This document shows, piece by piece, positions 41,619 through 52,266 of a stretch of DNA of 64,000 nt. Both the position numbers and the translations under genes were made by a program. The notes beneath the pieces are model-generated. The model was not told the origin of the DNA. It ran no database searches and saw nothing but the letters and a program-made list of their open reading frames with translations. The stretch covers positions 2,604,001 to 2,668,000 of the forward strand of contig JAMSLZ010000001.1 in the NCBI GenBank assembly GCA_026027325.1, in the 5' to 3' direction. The DNA is from Actinomucor elegans (lineage: Eukaryota > Mucoromycota > Mucoromycetes > Mucorales > Mucoraceae). Numbering within the stretch: the first letter of the stretch is position 1; each line of letters starts with the position of its first letter.

Positions 41619-41777
41619 TCTATCATTAAAAAAAGGGATTTCTATTATGCATCAATAACAATAGTAAGCTACATTCGCTCTATATTGACATGAAAACAGA
41701 AAATAGTTGTTCTATCAGCATTGTTACAATCATCAGAACTAGCTTTTCCTCTTTTCCCTGTTTTTTATTTTACCAAA

Positions 41778-42590
41778 ATGAACCCTTCCGGTCGAAACAA
41801 TAAGAAGAAAAGGCAGGGCATAGTTATAACACCACCGCCTCCAGATTCGCCGAACTCTTCCTACAAAGACGACCCATGGTTACCTATCATAAAACGTCGA
41901 CGTCGATTTACTCCCGAGGAAGCAAATATACTGGAAATAGAGTATATGAATAATCCAAATCCGCCTCAGGAGACTTTGCAATCTCTCGCCAGTAGTATGA
42001 GTATATCGCGTAAAATCATTACTACTTGGTTTCAAAACCGCCGAGCAAAGAACAAAAGAAAAGCTAGAGAAAAGGAGTCTGACGATCATAGTGACACGAA
42101 CTCTACAGCAACTACGGCTAGTGCTGCTGTTGGTAATGCTATACTACTGTCCCTACATCAGGAGCATCATGAACAGCAACAAGAACAACAACAGCAGGTA
42201 TATCAGCTATCGTTACAGCAAGTTACAATGGACCACAATCAATGCTACAGTTACTACCCTCTGTCAATGTCGCAGCAGCAATGTAACTGCACAGAACAGG
42301 ACGCATTTATACCGCCACAGCGACAGTCTTATGCTTATAAAGAGCAAGACACTTTTTCGCTACAACAACAACAAGCATATCAAAACTATATCATGAACAC
42401 TTCTTCATCCAATTTAGTTTCTACTAATGATTACTTTGTACACAACTATCTGTTATCGGCATCCACTGTTTGTACTTCTTCACTCTACGTGAATCCAGCA
42501 GAATTACAGTTAGACTATAAACCACAAGATAAAGCAGCTCCAATAATATCCACAGTCCAACAGCCATCTTCTTCTTCTTCATCAAAGTAA
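41778..42590 (+). CDS. Homeodomain transcription factor
   Basis: A single-exon protein of 270 residues. Residues about 38-97 form a homeodomain: RRRRFTPEEANILEIEYMNN, ETLQSLASSMSISRKIITTW and then FQNRRAKNKRKARE, with the invariant Trp, Phe, Asn and Arg of the recognition helix. A polybasic start (NNKKKRQG) may be a nuclear signal. The rest is Gln-, Ser- and Tyr-rich, typical of an activation region. I chose the ATG at 41778, which follows CCAAA in good context. Target genes cannot be told from the sequence. The next gene is convergent, with only 81 bp between stops. Confidence 0.9.
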   Translation: MNPSGRNNKKKRQGIVITPPPPDSPNSSYKDDPWLPIIKRRRRFTPEEANILEIEYMNNPNPPQETLQSLASSMSISRKIITTWFQNRRAKNKRKAREKESDDHSDTNSTATTASAAVGNAILLSLHQEHHEQQQEQQQQVYQLSLQQVTMDHNQCYSYYPLSMSQQQCNCTEQDAFIPPQRQSYAYKEQDTFSLQQQQAYQNYIMNTSSSNLVSTNDYFVHNYLLSASTVCTSSLYVNPAELQLDYKPQDKAAPIISTVQQPSSSSSSK

Positions 42591-42671
42591 TACAGATAAT
42601 ACATTTATTATTTTTTTTCGCGTGGGAACACGTATATCTTTTTTAGCTATTATATCTACAGTGGTTTAATT

Positions 42672-43574
42672 CTACTTTTTGGCATCTTGCTCGGTGTTAT
42701 CATTGGCTTTACTTTGTAAAAGAAAAGCATTGATCTTTTCTTTAAAATAAACAGGATGATGAATACAACTAATTTGTTCAGCTCTACTAAGGCCAAGTAA
42801 CTTTTGTTTGAGCTGCTTTTGATTTGAAGGCGAGATATTGGCTTGCTGTTCAAGCATGCCAAGTAACTTTTGTCTGGTGGTATCATCATCATCATCATTA
42901 TCATGATAGATCATGGACGAAGATGGTTGAATGTAAGGATGATATACATTTGTATAAACTACACCGCGATGATCTGTCCAATACGCTGGATAATAATATG
43001 GTGGTGGAGGTGCTGGTGGAGATGTGTAATATACTGATGTTTGTGATGCAAAGCTGGTATCTTGTTTATCTTCTAGGATCATGGTTCTTAAAGGCACGAT
43101 TTTGTTATTGGATCGCGTATAAAAATGAGCTGCTAGTTCACTATGTTGGCTCAGAATCGCCAGCTGGTGGCTAAAGTTATGTTCCGGTCGCGGTACTCGA
43201 GGCTCGTGAAATCGAACACCCATTGTATTATGGTTGTTATCGTTTGTAGGCTGATGCATAGCAATCAATGCCTGAGCTGCTTCGATCGATTGACTAAAAC
43301 TGACAAATCCAAAGCCTTTATTACTACTGCTACTGCTATTACTGCCTGTTTCTTCCATGACGCGTGCACTGATAATGCGCCCAAATGGCTTGAACAGATT
43401 AAAGAGATCAGAACTGGTTAGGCCTGGTTCAATGCCTTTGACATATAGATTACACAAATCCATGGTGGGCTTGATCTCAAAGCTCGGTTGCGCTAGTTTT
43501 TTCGTGTTTGTTTGTGATGATCGTTCATAATATGCCGATGACCCAGCTTTGGGTGAATAGTAAGATCCATTCAT
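42672..43574 (-). CDS. RNA-binding protein with RRM and C-terminal MLLE-like domain
   Basis: A single-exon protein of 300 residues. Residues about 40-110 are an RRM with RNP2 (LYVKGI) and RNP1 (KGFGFVSF). A Ser/Asn-rich loop (GSNSSSSSN) is inserted before RNP1. A Pro/Tyr-rich linker follows (PPAPPPPYYYP), then acidic DNDDDDD. At the C-terminus QKLLGMLEQQ...QKLLGLSRAEQISCIHHPVY...INAFLLQSK resembles the MLLE/PABC fold that binds PAM2 peptides in poly(A)-binding proteins. Canonical poly(A)-binding proteins have four RRMs, so this is a shorter relative. It probably acts on cytoplasmic mRNA (inference). Confidence 0.82.
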   Translation of the reverse strand: MNGSYYSPKAGSSAYYERSSQTNTKKLAQPSFEIKPTMDLCNLYVKGIEPGLTSSDLFNLFKPFGRIISARVMEETGSNSSSSSNKGFGFVSFSQSIEAAQALIAMHQPTNDNNHNTMGVRFHEPRVPRPEHNFSHQLAILSQHSELAAHFYTRSNNKIVPLRTMILEDKQDTSFASQTSVYYTSPPAPPPPYYYPAYWTDHRGVVYTNVYHPYIQPSSSMIYHDNDDDDDTTRQKLLGMLEQQANISPSNQKQLKQKLLGLSRAEQISCIHHPVYFKEKINAFLLQSKANDNTEQDAKK

Positions 43575-45047
43575 AAATACAATAGAATTGAGAAAAGGAA
43601 AAGAAAGAAGATATTATAAAGGTACTGGTAACCTATATTTAAATATTTAAGAATCTGGCTTGTTCCTGAGAAAAATATACTACTATATTTACAGATTTTT
43701 TTAAAAAATAAATAAATAAATATTGCTAATGTTTTGCTATTCATATAACTCAGGTTGGGAAATGGCCGGATACTGTCCGCTCTATCAAAGTGATCAATAA
43801 TAGATCAATCTTAAATATTGCAGTTTTACGTTTGTATCATTCATTCTTTTTACGTAATAAAGATCTTCTTGTGTAAGACATCATAAGTGGCTGATGATCT
43901 CTTTTAAGCGATCACCTCGTCATATCGTGAGTAGAAAGTCATGACAGTAGCAACCATTTGGTGATTTTTATATGGCTGTATCCGTAGTTGATGAAAGATT
44001 AAAGCAGGCCAAACGATCGACTTTGTCATCTATACAAGATGTAAATATATCCAAAGGTGTAAAATTTTCCAGCAGTAATATGCTTATTAGGTTTTAATTT
44101 GAAGCTATTGAAGATTGAGTGTACCCTTTCCAGATGATGTTATGGAGAGTAATAGCGCTTTTTTTTTTTACAAGAAAATGGGAAGAACCAACAATGAAAA
44201 TAGTTTGTGTTTTTTTTAATAATGAATTTATTATCTAACCTAGTCTAACTATATAAATAAGTATTCGAAATCCTAGTAGCTGGCTAAATGATCAAAAAAT
44301 GGAGTACTAATCAGGGCTCTGATTGGATATTTGTGACGAATAGGTTTGACTTCTCACGTTACTGAAAACCCATATGTAAAATCGATTTCTACGCGGCGTA
44401 CTAATAAGGCCATTTAAAAAAGGTATGCGTGAAACCCTTATGAAAGCCATTTACTGACAATTGAGATATACTGATTATATATTTCAGCTAAATAATAGTT
44501 TCAGCAGGTTGTTTTGAATATTTTTTTTTTACATGTAAAAAGTTTAACTGACGATTATGATTAAAATAGAGTATATACAAACATCTTATCTAAAACAAAT
44601 CAATGATTTCAAACTTAATACAACACGATACTTGATCAATCCAATAATAATAATAAAAAGGATTATGCAAACGCTTTACTATTATACTTCTTGTATATGT
44701 ACGCTTTTTTGACGGTAATTAAATTTTCACCGCTGTTATGATGGAAAGCGGGTCAGCATGTCATATTAATCTGATCTACAAAAAAAAAACTATCAAAACT
44801 CGACACTATTATAATGCGTTGCTAGCATGTATAAAACTGGGCTACGTACTTTTTAATCACGCTAGCCATGCCATTTTGAACCAGTACTTTCGAGAACAAA
44901 CCGTCAATATCCCATTGGTTCCCTTTTGGAACCTTGACGTCACAAATCAGTGGCTTATATAAAGGTCGGTATTCATTTTAGAACTGCGCGCGCGTTCATT
45001 TGATATTTTTTTGCTTCTTTCCGTGTAAACGCAATAAATATATTAAA
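43575..45047. other. Intergenic, promoter side of two divergent genes
   Basis: About 1.5 kb of AT-rich DNA between the RRM gene and U2AF1 holds A/T homopolymers but no supported gene. The 74-codon frame at 44738-44962 overlaps the U2AF1 promoter and has no recognisable features. Confidence 0.6.
44956..44963 (+). promoter_or_regulatory. TATA box of U2AF1
   Basis: TATATAAA lies 85 bp upstream of the ATG at 45048. Confidence 0.55.
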
Positions 45048-45905
45048 ATGGCTGAATACCTCGCTAGTATTTACGGTACCGAGAAGGACAAGTAAGTAGA
45101 CCATCTGATGTTGCATCTAATGTACTAATTGTATTCCTTAAAAGGGTTAACTGCTCTTTTTATTTCAAGGTAGAAAATTAAAATTCATGCTTTATTTACT
45201 ACATGTAACTAATGTATTACTATTTAGATTGGTGCCTGTCGTCACGGTGACCGCTGTTCAAGAAAACACGTAAAGCCTTCTTTTTCACAGACCCTGTTAA
45301 TTGCCAATATGTATAAAAACCCAGCACATGATCCCAATAATCACATGAACGAAAGTCAACTTCAAAACGATTTTGATTTGTTTTATGAAGATGTGTTTAT
45401 GGAACTTGCAAAGTTTGGAGAAGTTGAAGAGATGGTTGTGTGCGATAATGTGGGAGATCACTTGGTTGGCAATGTGTATTGTCAGTATCGTTTAGAAGAA
45501 TCTGCTGGTAATGCAGTGGTTAATTTGAATAATAGATTCTACTCGGGTAAGTTCATTACGATATACAATCAAGCAGATTATTAACAGTATGATTTAGGTC
45601 GTCCTTTATATGCAGAATTATCGCCAGTAACTGATTTTAGAGAAGCTTGTTGCAGGCAACATGAGATATCAGAGTGTAATCGTGGTGGTTTTTGTAATTT
45701 TATGCATTTAAAACATCCTTCGCGTCAGTTACGACGAGAATTATACGAAGGCCAAAGAATGGATATCAGAGAAAAGCGAAGAGAAGAAATGCGTCGCGAA
45801 GAAGAAGAAAGACGACCAAGAGAAAGAGATTATCAGCATGAAAGACCAGACTATGAATCCTCTTCTGACAGAGTTGAAATGAAGCAGGAAAGAATAGACT
45901 ACTAA
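45048..45905 (+). CDS. U2AF1: Splicing factor U2AF small subunit
   Basis: The product binds the AG of the 3' splice site as heterodimer partner of the U2AF large subunit. Exon 1 encodes EYLASIYGTEKDK. Exon 2 (45145-45169) is only 25 nt. Exon 3 completes the first CCCH zinc finger, [20 protein letters not shown]. The U2AF-homology RRM follows (NDFDLFYEDVFMELAKFGEV, VVCDNVGDHLVGNVYCQYR). After a last intron (about 45548-45597) comes the second CCCH finger, CCRQHEISECNRGGFCNFMH. The C-terminus is rich in Arg and Glu rather than a classical RS domain. The intron boundaries are GT-AG and keep the family sequence in frame. Confidence 0.95.
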
Positions 45906-45994
45906 TCATGGCAGTTATAATAAACAAAGCTTTTTGTCTGTTTCACGGAGTACTTTATATGAGCGTAATGGATGATAATATATATGTGTGTATT

Positions 45995-48253
45995 CTACAA
46001 AGATACTTCGTGAGAATGGTTATCAAGGTTGCAATAATCGCCTCTAGCCCTTGAACATTGTTCTCCTTGTGTAATAGTAGAATCATCTCTTCTACTTGAC
46101 AGTAGACTACCCAAACTATCACAGGAATCACTTGAAGAAGTATTGTCTTGCATGATTGGCAGTGACAAGGCCTTGGGGAGTCGACCGATAATATTCGATT
46201 TCTTGCTTGTTTCTTGTATAATCTTGAAAAACTGCTCTTCGTTAAAATATTTTAGAGCCTGCCAGTTAGGATTCATAAATGCCAGCTTCTTCTCGAAAAA
46301 CGACAGACTCCCTATTACAAACAAACAAAAAAAAAAAAAAAAAAAAAAAAAAAAACGTCAGTTATCCTATCAATCTATGAATTAAGTAACTTACTTTTAC
46401 CGATGCCGCCGTGAGATTTTACTCCATGCAAAGTCTTTGCTGGCGGAGCTAATAGACCTTTAGTTCCTTGAGCGATAGGTTCTTTTCCCTTCTCAATTCT
46501 GCAAATGTTTCGAGCTATACAAACGCCAGCAATTGTTGCAGCATAGGCTGTTTTCTCTTCAGTGACATTAGTCGCGTCACCGCCTGCAAATAAATGCTTG
46601 TACTTCCAGTGATCTACTTGCAGAGTAGGCAGAACGCGTATGAGACCATTATTATCAAGGCAGCTTTCTAGAGATGGTTCGTTTGTGCTTTCTTGAATGA
46701 ATCGTGTATTCACTTTAACACCTGTTGCCATAAAGGTTGTGTATTCTTTACTCGAATAATTACGGCCACTTGATCCACAATATATATTACCGCCTTCTGC
46801 AGTAGTAATCAACTTGACGCGTTCATTCAATATAATTTCAACACCAAGCCCTTTTAGAAAAGACTCGGCCTTTTTCCTTTGCTTTTCTTCGCTGCGATAT
46901 ATGATTTCACTACGGCCTTCAATGAGCACCACTTTCTTGGTTGGGTAAGGGCCTGTGAACTTTTTTTGTGCGATAGCAGCTGCCAATTCACATCCAACAA
47001 GACCTCCACCTAACAGTGTTGTTACTATATGCTTCATAATGGCATAGTAAAGTTGACTTACCAATGATTAAAATCTTTTTAGCTTGCACAATGTCATCTG
47101 CTATTTTACTTAAGCCTGCTGTTCTATATAATGGTGAAGAATCACTGGATTTCAATTGACCAGCGTATGAACTTCCAGTTGCCAGCACCAAATAATCAAA
47201 GTAAATCTAGTATAATTAGCTTTCTATTCTTGTTTAATAGTTTATTAGATGTACCTTTTCTTCGTTGACTTTAACGCATTTTGCATCCTCACATATATCT
47301 TCAGCATATCCTATAATTACTTTTCCATTTCGGACATATGAGTTGTGCGCAAATCTTAATGATTTAATCTTTTCAGGATTCACAATCTTGGTGATGATAT
47401 GAGGTGTATACTCGAACGAATCTAAAGGATCAATTAATAATTATATCGTTGAAGTATTAAAGATGCTTACCTTTAGTGTCGATCAAAGTAACATGAAATA
47501 AAGACATTGGATCTAGTATAGAGGCCACAGTAAAGCCCTGATTCCAAATCAGAATATTATTTAAGCGTAGTAATGAGATAACTTACAGTAAATCCACCAC
47601 CAATAATAACGACGCGTTTCTGCAAATCACTAATAGGACCACTGTGTATCTTACTTTGCTTCGAACTAATTAATAACTGTGAGAAACCTGTCAAACTCGG
47701 ATCAATGTATGACAAATACCTAACAGTTGCAAGAGGAGTTCCAAGGAACTCTACTAGTTTGTTAACCTATTATTAATTTAAGTATTATTTACTGAAACTC
47801 AGCTTGCAATTTACCAGCATAGCCAAGACTTCCTCTTCTGTATCTTTCAGTATATCCAGTGCTTGTTCTCGGGTGATTAAAGACCATTGCATGTTTTTAA
47901 CCTTTTCTCGTATTTTTTCTTGAGTAAAGATGTTGATCTCCAGCGGTGAACCAATCGCAATAAATGTATTATAAATTCTAATAAATAGAAAAGGTCACGA
48001 TATATGAAAAAAAAGTCGTACGATTTGGTTACCTCATAAATATCTCTTCTATATCCTTTGAGATGCCAGCAGTTTCATGTCTTAATTGATTCATGGCTTC
48101 AATAAATAACAAGTTTTCCTGTGACCAATTCTGAATTAAATAAGTCTCGAAAGAGTTCAACAAGATTGGATCCTTTAACACTTGTTGCAGACTAAACTCT
48201 GGTCGATCTGATAGTATATCCTTTAATGAAGCTTTTGAGAGTTTCTTTGCCAT
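45995..48253 (-). CDS. RGS domain fused to FSP1/AMID-like NAD(P)H oxidoreductase
   Basis: Residues 1 to about 120 are an RGS domain (SLKDILSDRPEFSLQQVLKD, FETYLIQNWSQENLLFIEAM, IYNTFIAIGSPLEINI), which normally speeds GTP hydrolysis by G-alpha. After a linker comes a pyridine-nucleotide-disulphide oxidoreductase: FAD-binding VVIIGGGFTGFTVASIL, a second Rossmann motif ILIIGGGLVGCELAAAIA, LVLATGSSY, and HLFAGGDATNVTEEKTAYAA for the FAD pocket. This half matches the AIFM2/FSP1 type that reduces quinones. A Ser-rich tail of about 90 residues follows. Introns with clear GT-AG ends join all pieces in frame, for example through the RGS domain at about 47979-48035 and inside the second GGG motif at 47046. 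One intron carries a 30-nt homopolymer. Confidence 0.82.
46327..46357. repeat. Poly(A) run inside an intron
   Basis: An uninterrupted run of about 30 A on the plus strand lies in the last intron of the RGS-oxidoreductase gene, upstream of the acceptor TAATAG on the minus strand. It could be the tail of a short retroposed insert or a slippage product. Confidence 0.7.
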
Positions 48254-49192
48254 AATGAGTGATAAAAGAGAAAAGAAAAGCAAGAAAAAAAAATAGTGGC
48301 AAGACCCGTTTTAATTTCAAGAAAATCCCAAAATTAGGAATCAAGGATTCTTACATAATAAGAAATCTGTCCATCCTTCACTCACACCATTGAAGGAACG
48401 ACTTGTTTTATTATAATATATTGAATTGTATATAGCCAATCGACCCATGAAATGTTTGATAGAACATTACAATATTGAAAATAGCTTTCTTGTAGCTACA
48501 TAGCTTGTGAAACGTTTGTTATTATGAGTTTATACCAAGTAATGAAATGACTGCATAATTCTTAGAAATTACATATACTATTGATTCGATATGATTAAGC
48601 CGTGTCTTTTGGTAATCCGCCCATTTCTCAACGATATGGTTTTATTCCGCTCTTTCATACTGAAACAAGATCATTACTCTGCAGAACTGAGTTCAGATCT
48701 TTATAGATTATATGTCTATAGTAATTGATTGGTTTAAATGGTTGGCTCAAGATCACATTAATGAAACAAAACACTCTGCATAAAGGTCCATTACCGATAG
48801 CAGTAAAAACTGACCATATATAGGCAGGAAGCGGTGACAGAATGCATATGCATAACCATGTTTCTCTCCATTCATCTAATCGAAGGCTCTACTTGCATAG
48901 AAAAATGAATCAAAGATACCGACATATACTTTAGAATGCAAGTGGCATAACTGCATTATAAATGATCCCTCAAAACAAATGCTATCATTAAGGGCTTTTC
49001 TTGGTTTCTATTGATTGGGGGTGGGGTAAATAAAACGATCTCTTTTGACTTTTCTCAGAATCATTCAGTTTTTTTTTTCATTATAAACTTCTGATGCCGT
49101 GTTCAGTGGCAAAGAAACGTCAATGTCTAAGATATAATTTAATCAAGTTTATGTAGAATTTAATTATATATATAGGATTCATCCATACAATT

Positions 49193-49228
<36 letters not shown>

Positions 49229-50589
49229 GATTTACGAATTTTCAAATATACGAAACATACCTTATGAATAAATTACGTTCCAAAAATGCCGCTTTCGCGC
49301 TAGACAGAAAAATTAGTAAGACGGCTAAATATATGGAATACTTTCATCAATTTCTCAGAAATTGAGCTACTTAATATTACTATATCTTTTGCGTCATTTG
49401 GGTTAAATGTCGCATTTGATTATCAGACCATGTTTAGAATGCACTACTGCATTTACAAGAACTGCTATTTTACTGGAGCATTAAGGGTGTGTCATATATT
49501 AGCAACTGCCTATGAAACACAAAAAATAATAGATCTGTAAATCCATAGATCTCTCGATCAATCTAGGTCTAAAATCACATGAAGTACAGCAGACTGCAAT
49601 ACCCATTAGATTATTTTATTATTATTTGTCCATCATTAACTGTAAATTATATACATTTCCGTCGACTAGATTTATTGAACCTTCGGACGATCCCGATCAA
49701 ATGTTGCATATAGTTTGCAATCCATACTCAGAACGAATTGATGTATATATCAAAGTCTTTAATTAGCTACAATACAATGGACACCATTTACTTGCCTGTA
49801 AATAATTGTAAATTATACAAATGTCATTTCACATTAGCTGCTGTATTCCGGAGTCTGAGATCACCATTGCTCCTGTGTCGCATTTGATTGATACACTGAT
49901 TCTCAAAATGATCTACAGCATATACTAGGGATTTTATTTGACTAAATTACGTTAAATATCAGTGGTCTGCAGAGTTTCATGAAGCAATTTTTTTATTGGA
50001 AGACTTTACGACGATAACCTCCCAAATCTTCCTAGAGAGCAGTGGCAACCAATGAGCATAACGGCGGGCCGGTTTTACTGAATCGAGAATATCATTAAAC
50101 CAAACTGTAGTTGAATTACGAGCTAACGATATATGATAATGGAAGTAAACCTTGCCAATTTTACTTGAATCCCGTATATGAAACATATTAACGATGGCCG
50201 AAAAAAAAAAAGTTTAAGAAACTAATGCATGCAAATACGATGGAATTATCATTGTCTTGATTTAAAATTGCATCATTTCCCAAGATGAAACACATATGTA
50301 TGGTATATATGTATATAATGTCATCACTTCAAGTGATGGTAAAGAAGACGGATTCAATCAAAGTAAACGATGATGAGATTTATTAAATAAAAGCAGATAA
50401 TACTATGATATGGCATGATTAATTTAATATCAAACTCTTCTACATGATGGATATGAATAAAAGACTACACTACTGCAAGAGTAAGTTCAAGGCTACTGTT
50501 GCCAAACACCTTTACTGATAAGGTGATTTTCCGACGCCTATTATGCAAAGTTTGGTTAGCGTACGCACTAAGGCAATTTAATTAAACTT
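48254..50589. other. Intergenic, 2.3 kb, no gene seen
   Basis: This is AT-rich sequence with a run of about 30 A at 49195-49226. It holds scattered copies of a degenerate GCATTTGAT / ATCAAATGTTGCAT motif (about 49410, 49693, 49880) and repeated (T)GTAAATTATA stretches. The 69-codon minus-strand frame at 49977-50186 has no recognisable feature. Confidence 0.6.
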
Positions 50590-51492
50590 TTATGATACGT
50601 TACATTCTGCAACCGTGGCAAATTTGTATCCTTCAGCTTTGCTGTAACGAATGATTTCTTTAGTGAATTCAACTGTGGTTTGTTCGTAAACCTATATAAA
50701 AGCTTAGTGTCTATATACACGCGTTCTTTCTGTGGCATATTACATCATGAGCCAAAACTATAAAGCCATTGTTGCGTGTACTTCTGCTGTATGAGCTTTT
50801 GATATTTCTCATTTCTTGTTGAAGGTTATGTGATTCATAGTCTTTGGAGTCGGTAGACCAATAGACAACGCTGTATCCTTTATCTTCCAATTTGCTAATC
50901 TCTTGCTGATTAGCGGCGCCATAAGGGGGTCTAAGAACTATAATAGCAATAACATATTAGCACAATACAAAAGCAGGTACTAGTACATACAAGCTGGACT
51001 ATAAAGATGAAACACGTTAATATCGGGGTCTATAGTTATATCAAAATATACTTTACGTGACACCGATGAGCTTCTGTACAATTTTTTCTAAACCCTCAAT
51101 CTCTTGATCAAACTCTGCCCCAGATATGGCTGTCAAATCCTTATGGGATAGCGTATGACTAGCGATCTGATGACCAGATTTATAGGCGTACCTTAAGGCC
51201 TCTTGACTTTCTTTATCGGTTTCCAAGTTACTATGGGTCAAGATGGTATTAGTTTTGTTGTTAAACAAGCTTTTCGTTCTACTTGCTTGAAATTATGGCC
51301 GTTTACAAAGAATGTGGCCTTGACTTTATTTCTGTTCAATAATGAAACAAGATTTCTAGTGTATTTGTGTGGCCCGTCATCATAAGTAAGTGCAATATAG
51401 CCTGGCTTACAGTTGGTGATCATGCCAGCCGCAGAGACAAGGCCAAAGATAGCGCTCAAACCAACAGCAAGTTTAGGGATAGTGAATAACAT
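50590..51492 (-). pseudogene. Chitin/polysaccharide deacetylase, apparently frameshifted
   Basis: A NodB-fold deacetylase that removes acetyl groups from chitin to give chitosan, a major mucoralean wall polymer. It has a signal peptide (about 20 residues, LAVGLSAIFGLVSA). Motif 1 is LTYDDGPHKYT with the catalytic Asp and metal-binding Asp. Motif 2 is SGHQIASHTLSHKDL with both metal-binding His. Motif 3 is VLRPPYGAANQQE, followed by VVYWSTDSKDYES. The end is FIVLAHDVYEQTTVEF and a short tail. Introns lie at about 50945-51056 and 50694-50745. Between FFVNGHN and the next block (about 51285) the frame shifts by one base in a short T run, so the gene is either broken or misread there. All catalytic motifs are otherwise kept. 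Confidence 0.75.
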
Positions 51493-52266
51493 GATAAATA
51501 ATAATATGAAATATACAACAGCAAAAAGAAGCAAATAAAAGCTTTTTATATACGATAACTAAGAGTGTAATAACAATATGCTATGTGGTGATCCGGCTTG
51601 TTTTACTCTATATATAAGACATACATGTAAAGTCCAATAACAAATATCAAGAAAATCATGGTGCATTACATGTGTGATACAGCAGCAGCATCAACTGAAC
51701 GAATAAAGCGGCAATTCAATAGGCCAGTGTCACATTTATAGCCACTTGGTACATGGGATAGGGGTGCAGATGATCTATTGTCAATCACTCATATGGAGAG
51801 CGCGTATATGGTGCGTATACGGAATTAAGACGCAGGAGCCATGCATAAAGAGGATAGGAGGCCAGAAGCGTATAGCGGGAAAGGTAATTAAGGGCAAAAA
51901 AGCAAATGCTCCGGTGAGCAGGGGCTATGAATAGAGAAACACGTCTCAAGAACGACTTTCTACTTAAGGGCGCCTGCCGTACATTATGTTTCAACAAAGC
52001 TTCCCATAGATACATTGATTATCTAAAGGAAAAGGGTTTGAATCAGGTCAAATGAGGATCTTTATTTCGTAAGCATAAGGTAATTAGGAGGAGGGTCAAA
52101 AGATCATGTAATCATATTAAAAAAAAGAGATCGTTTAACAAATTGATATACGTAAGTTTTTAAAAGGGATAACGAAAAAAAAAAGCAAGGGCAGTGGGTA
52201 ATAGGATATCATAGTTCTACATATAAGTGGTTGGGTATAGACTTTGTTTAATAAGAAAGGGTTTCT
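51493..52266. other. Intergenic, nothing recognised
   Basis: Upstream of the deacetylase a TATA-like TTTTTATATACG lies at about 51540 on the minus-strand side. No gene is supported in the remaining sequence, and the small frames at 51746-52015 are overlapping shadows. Confidence 0.55.
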
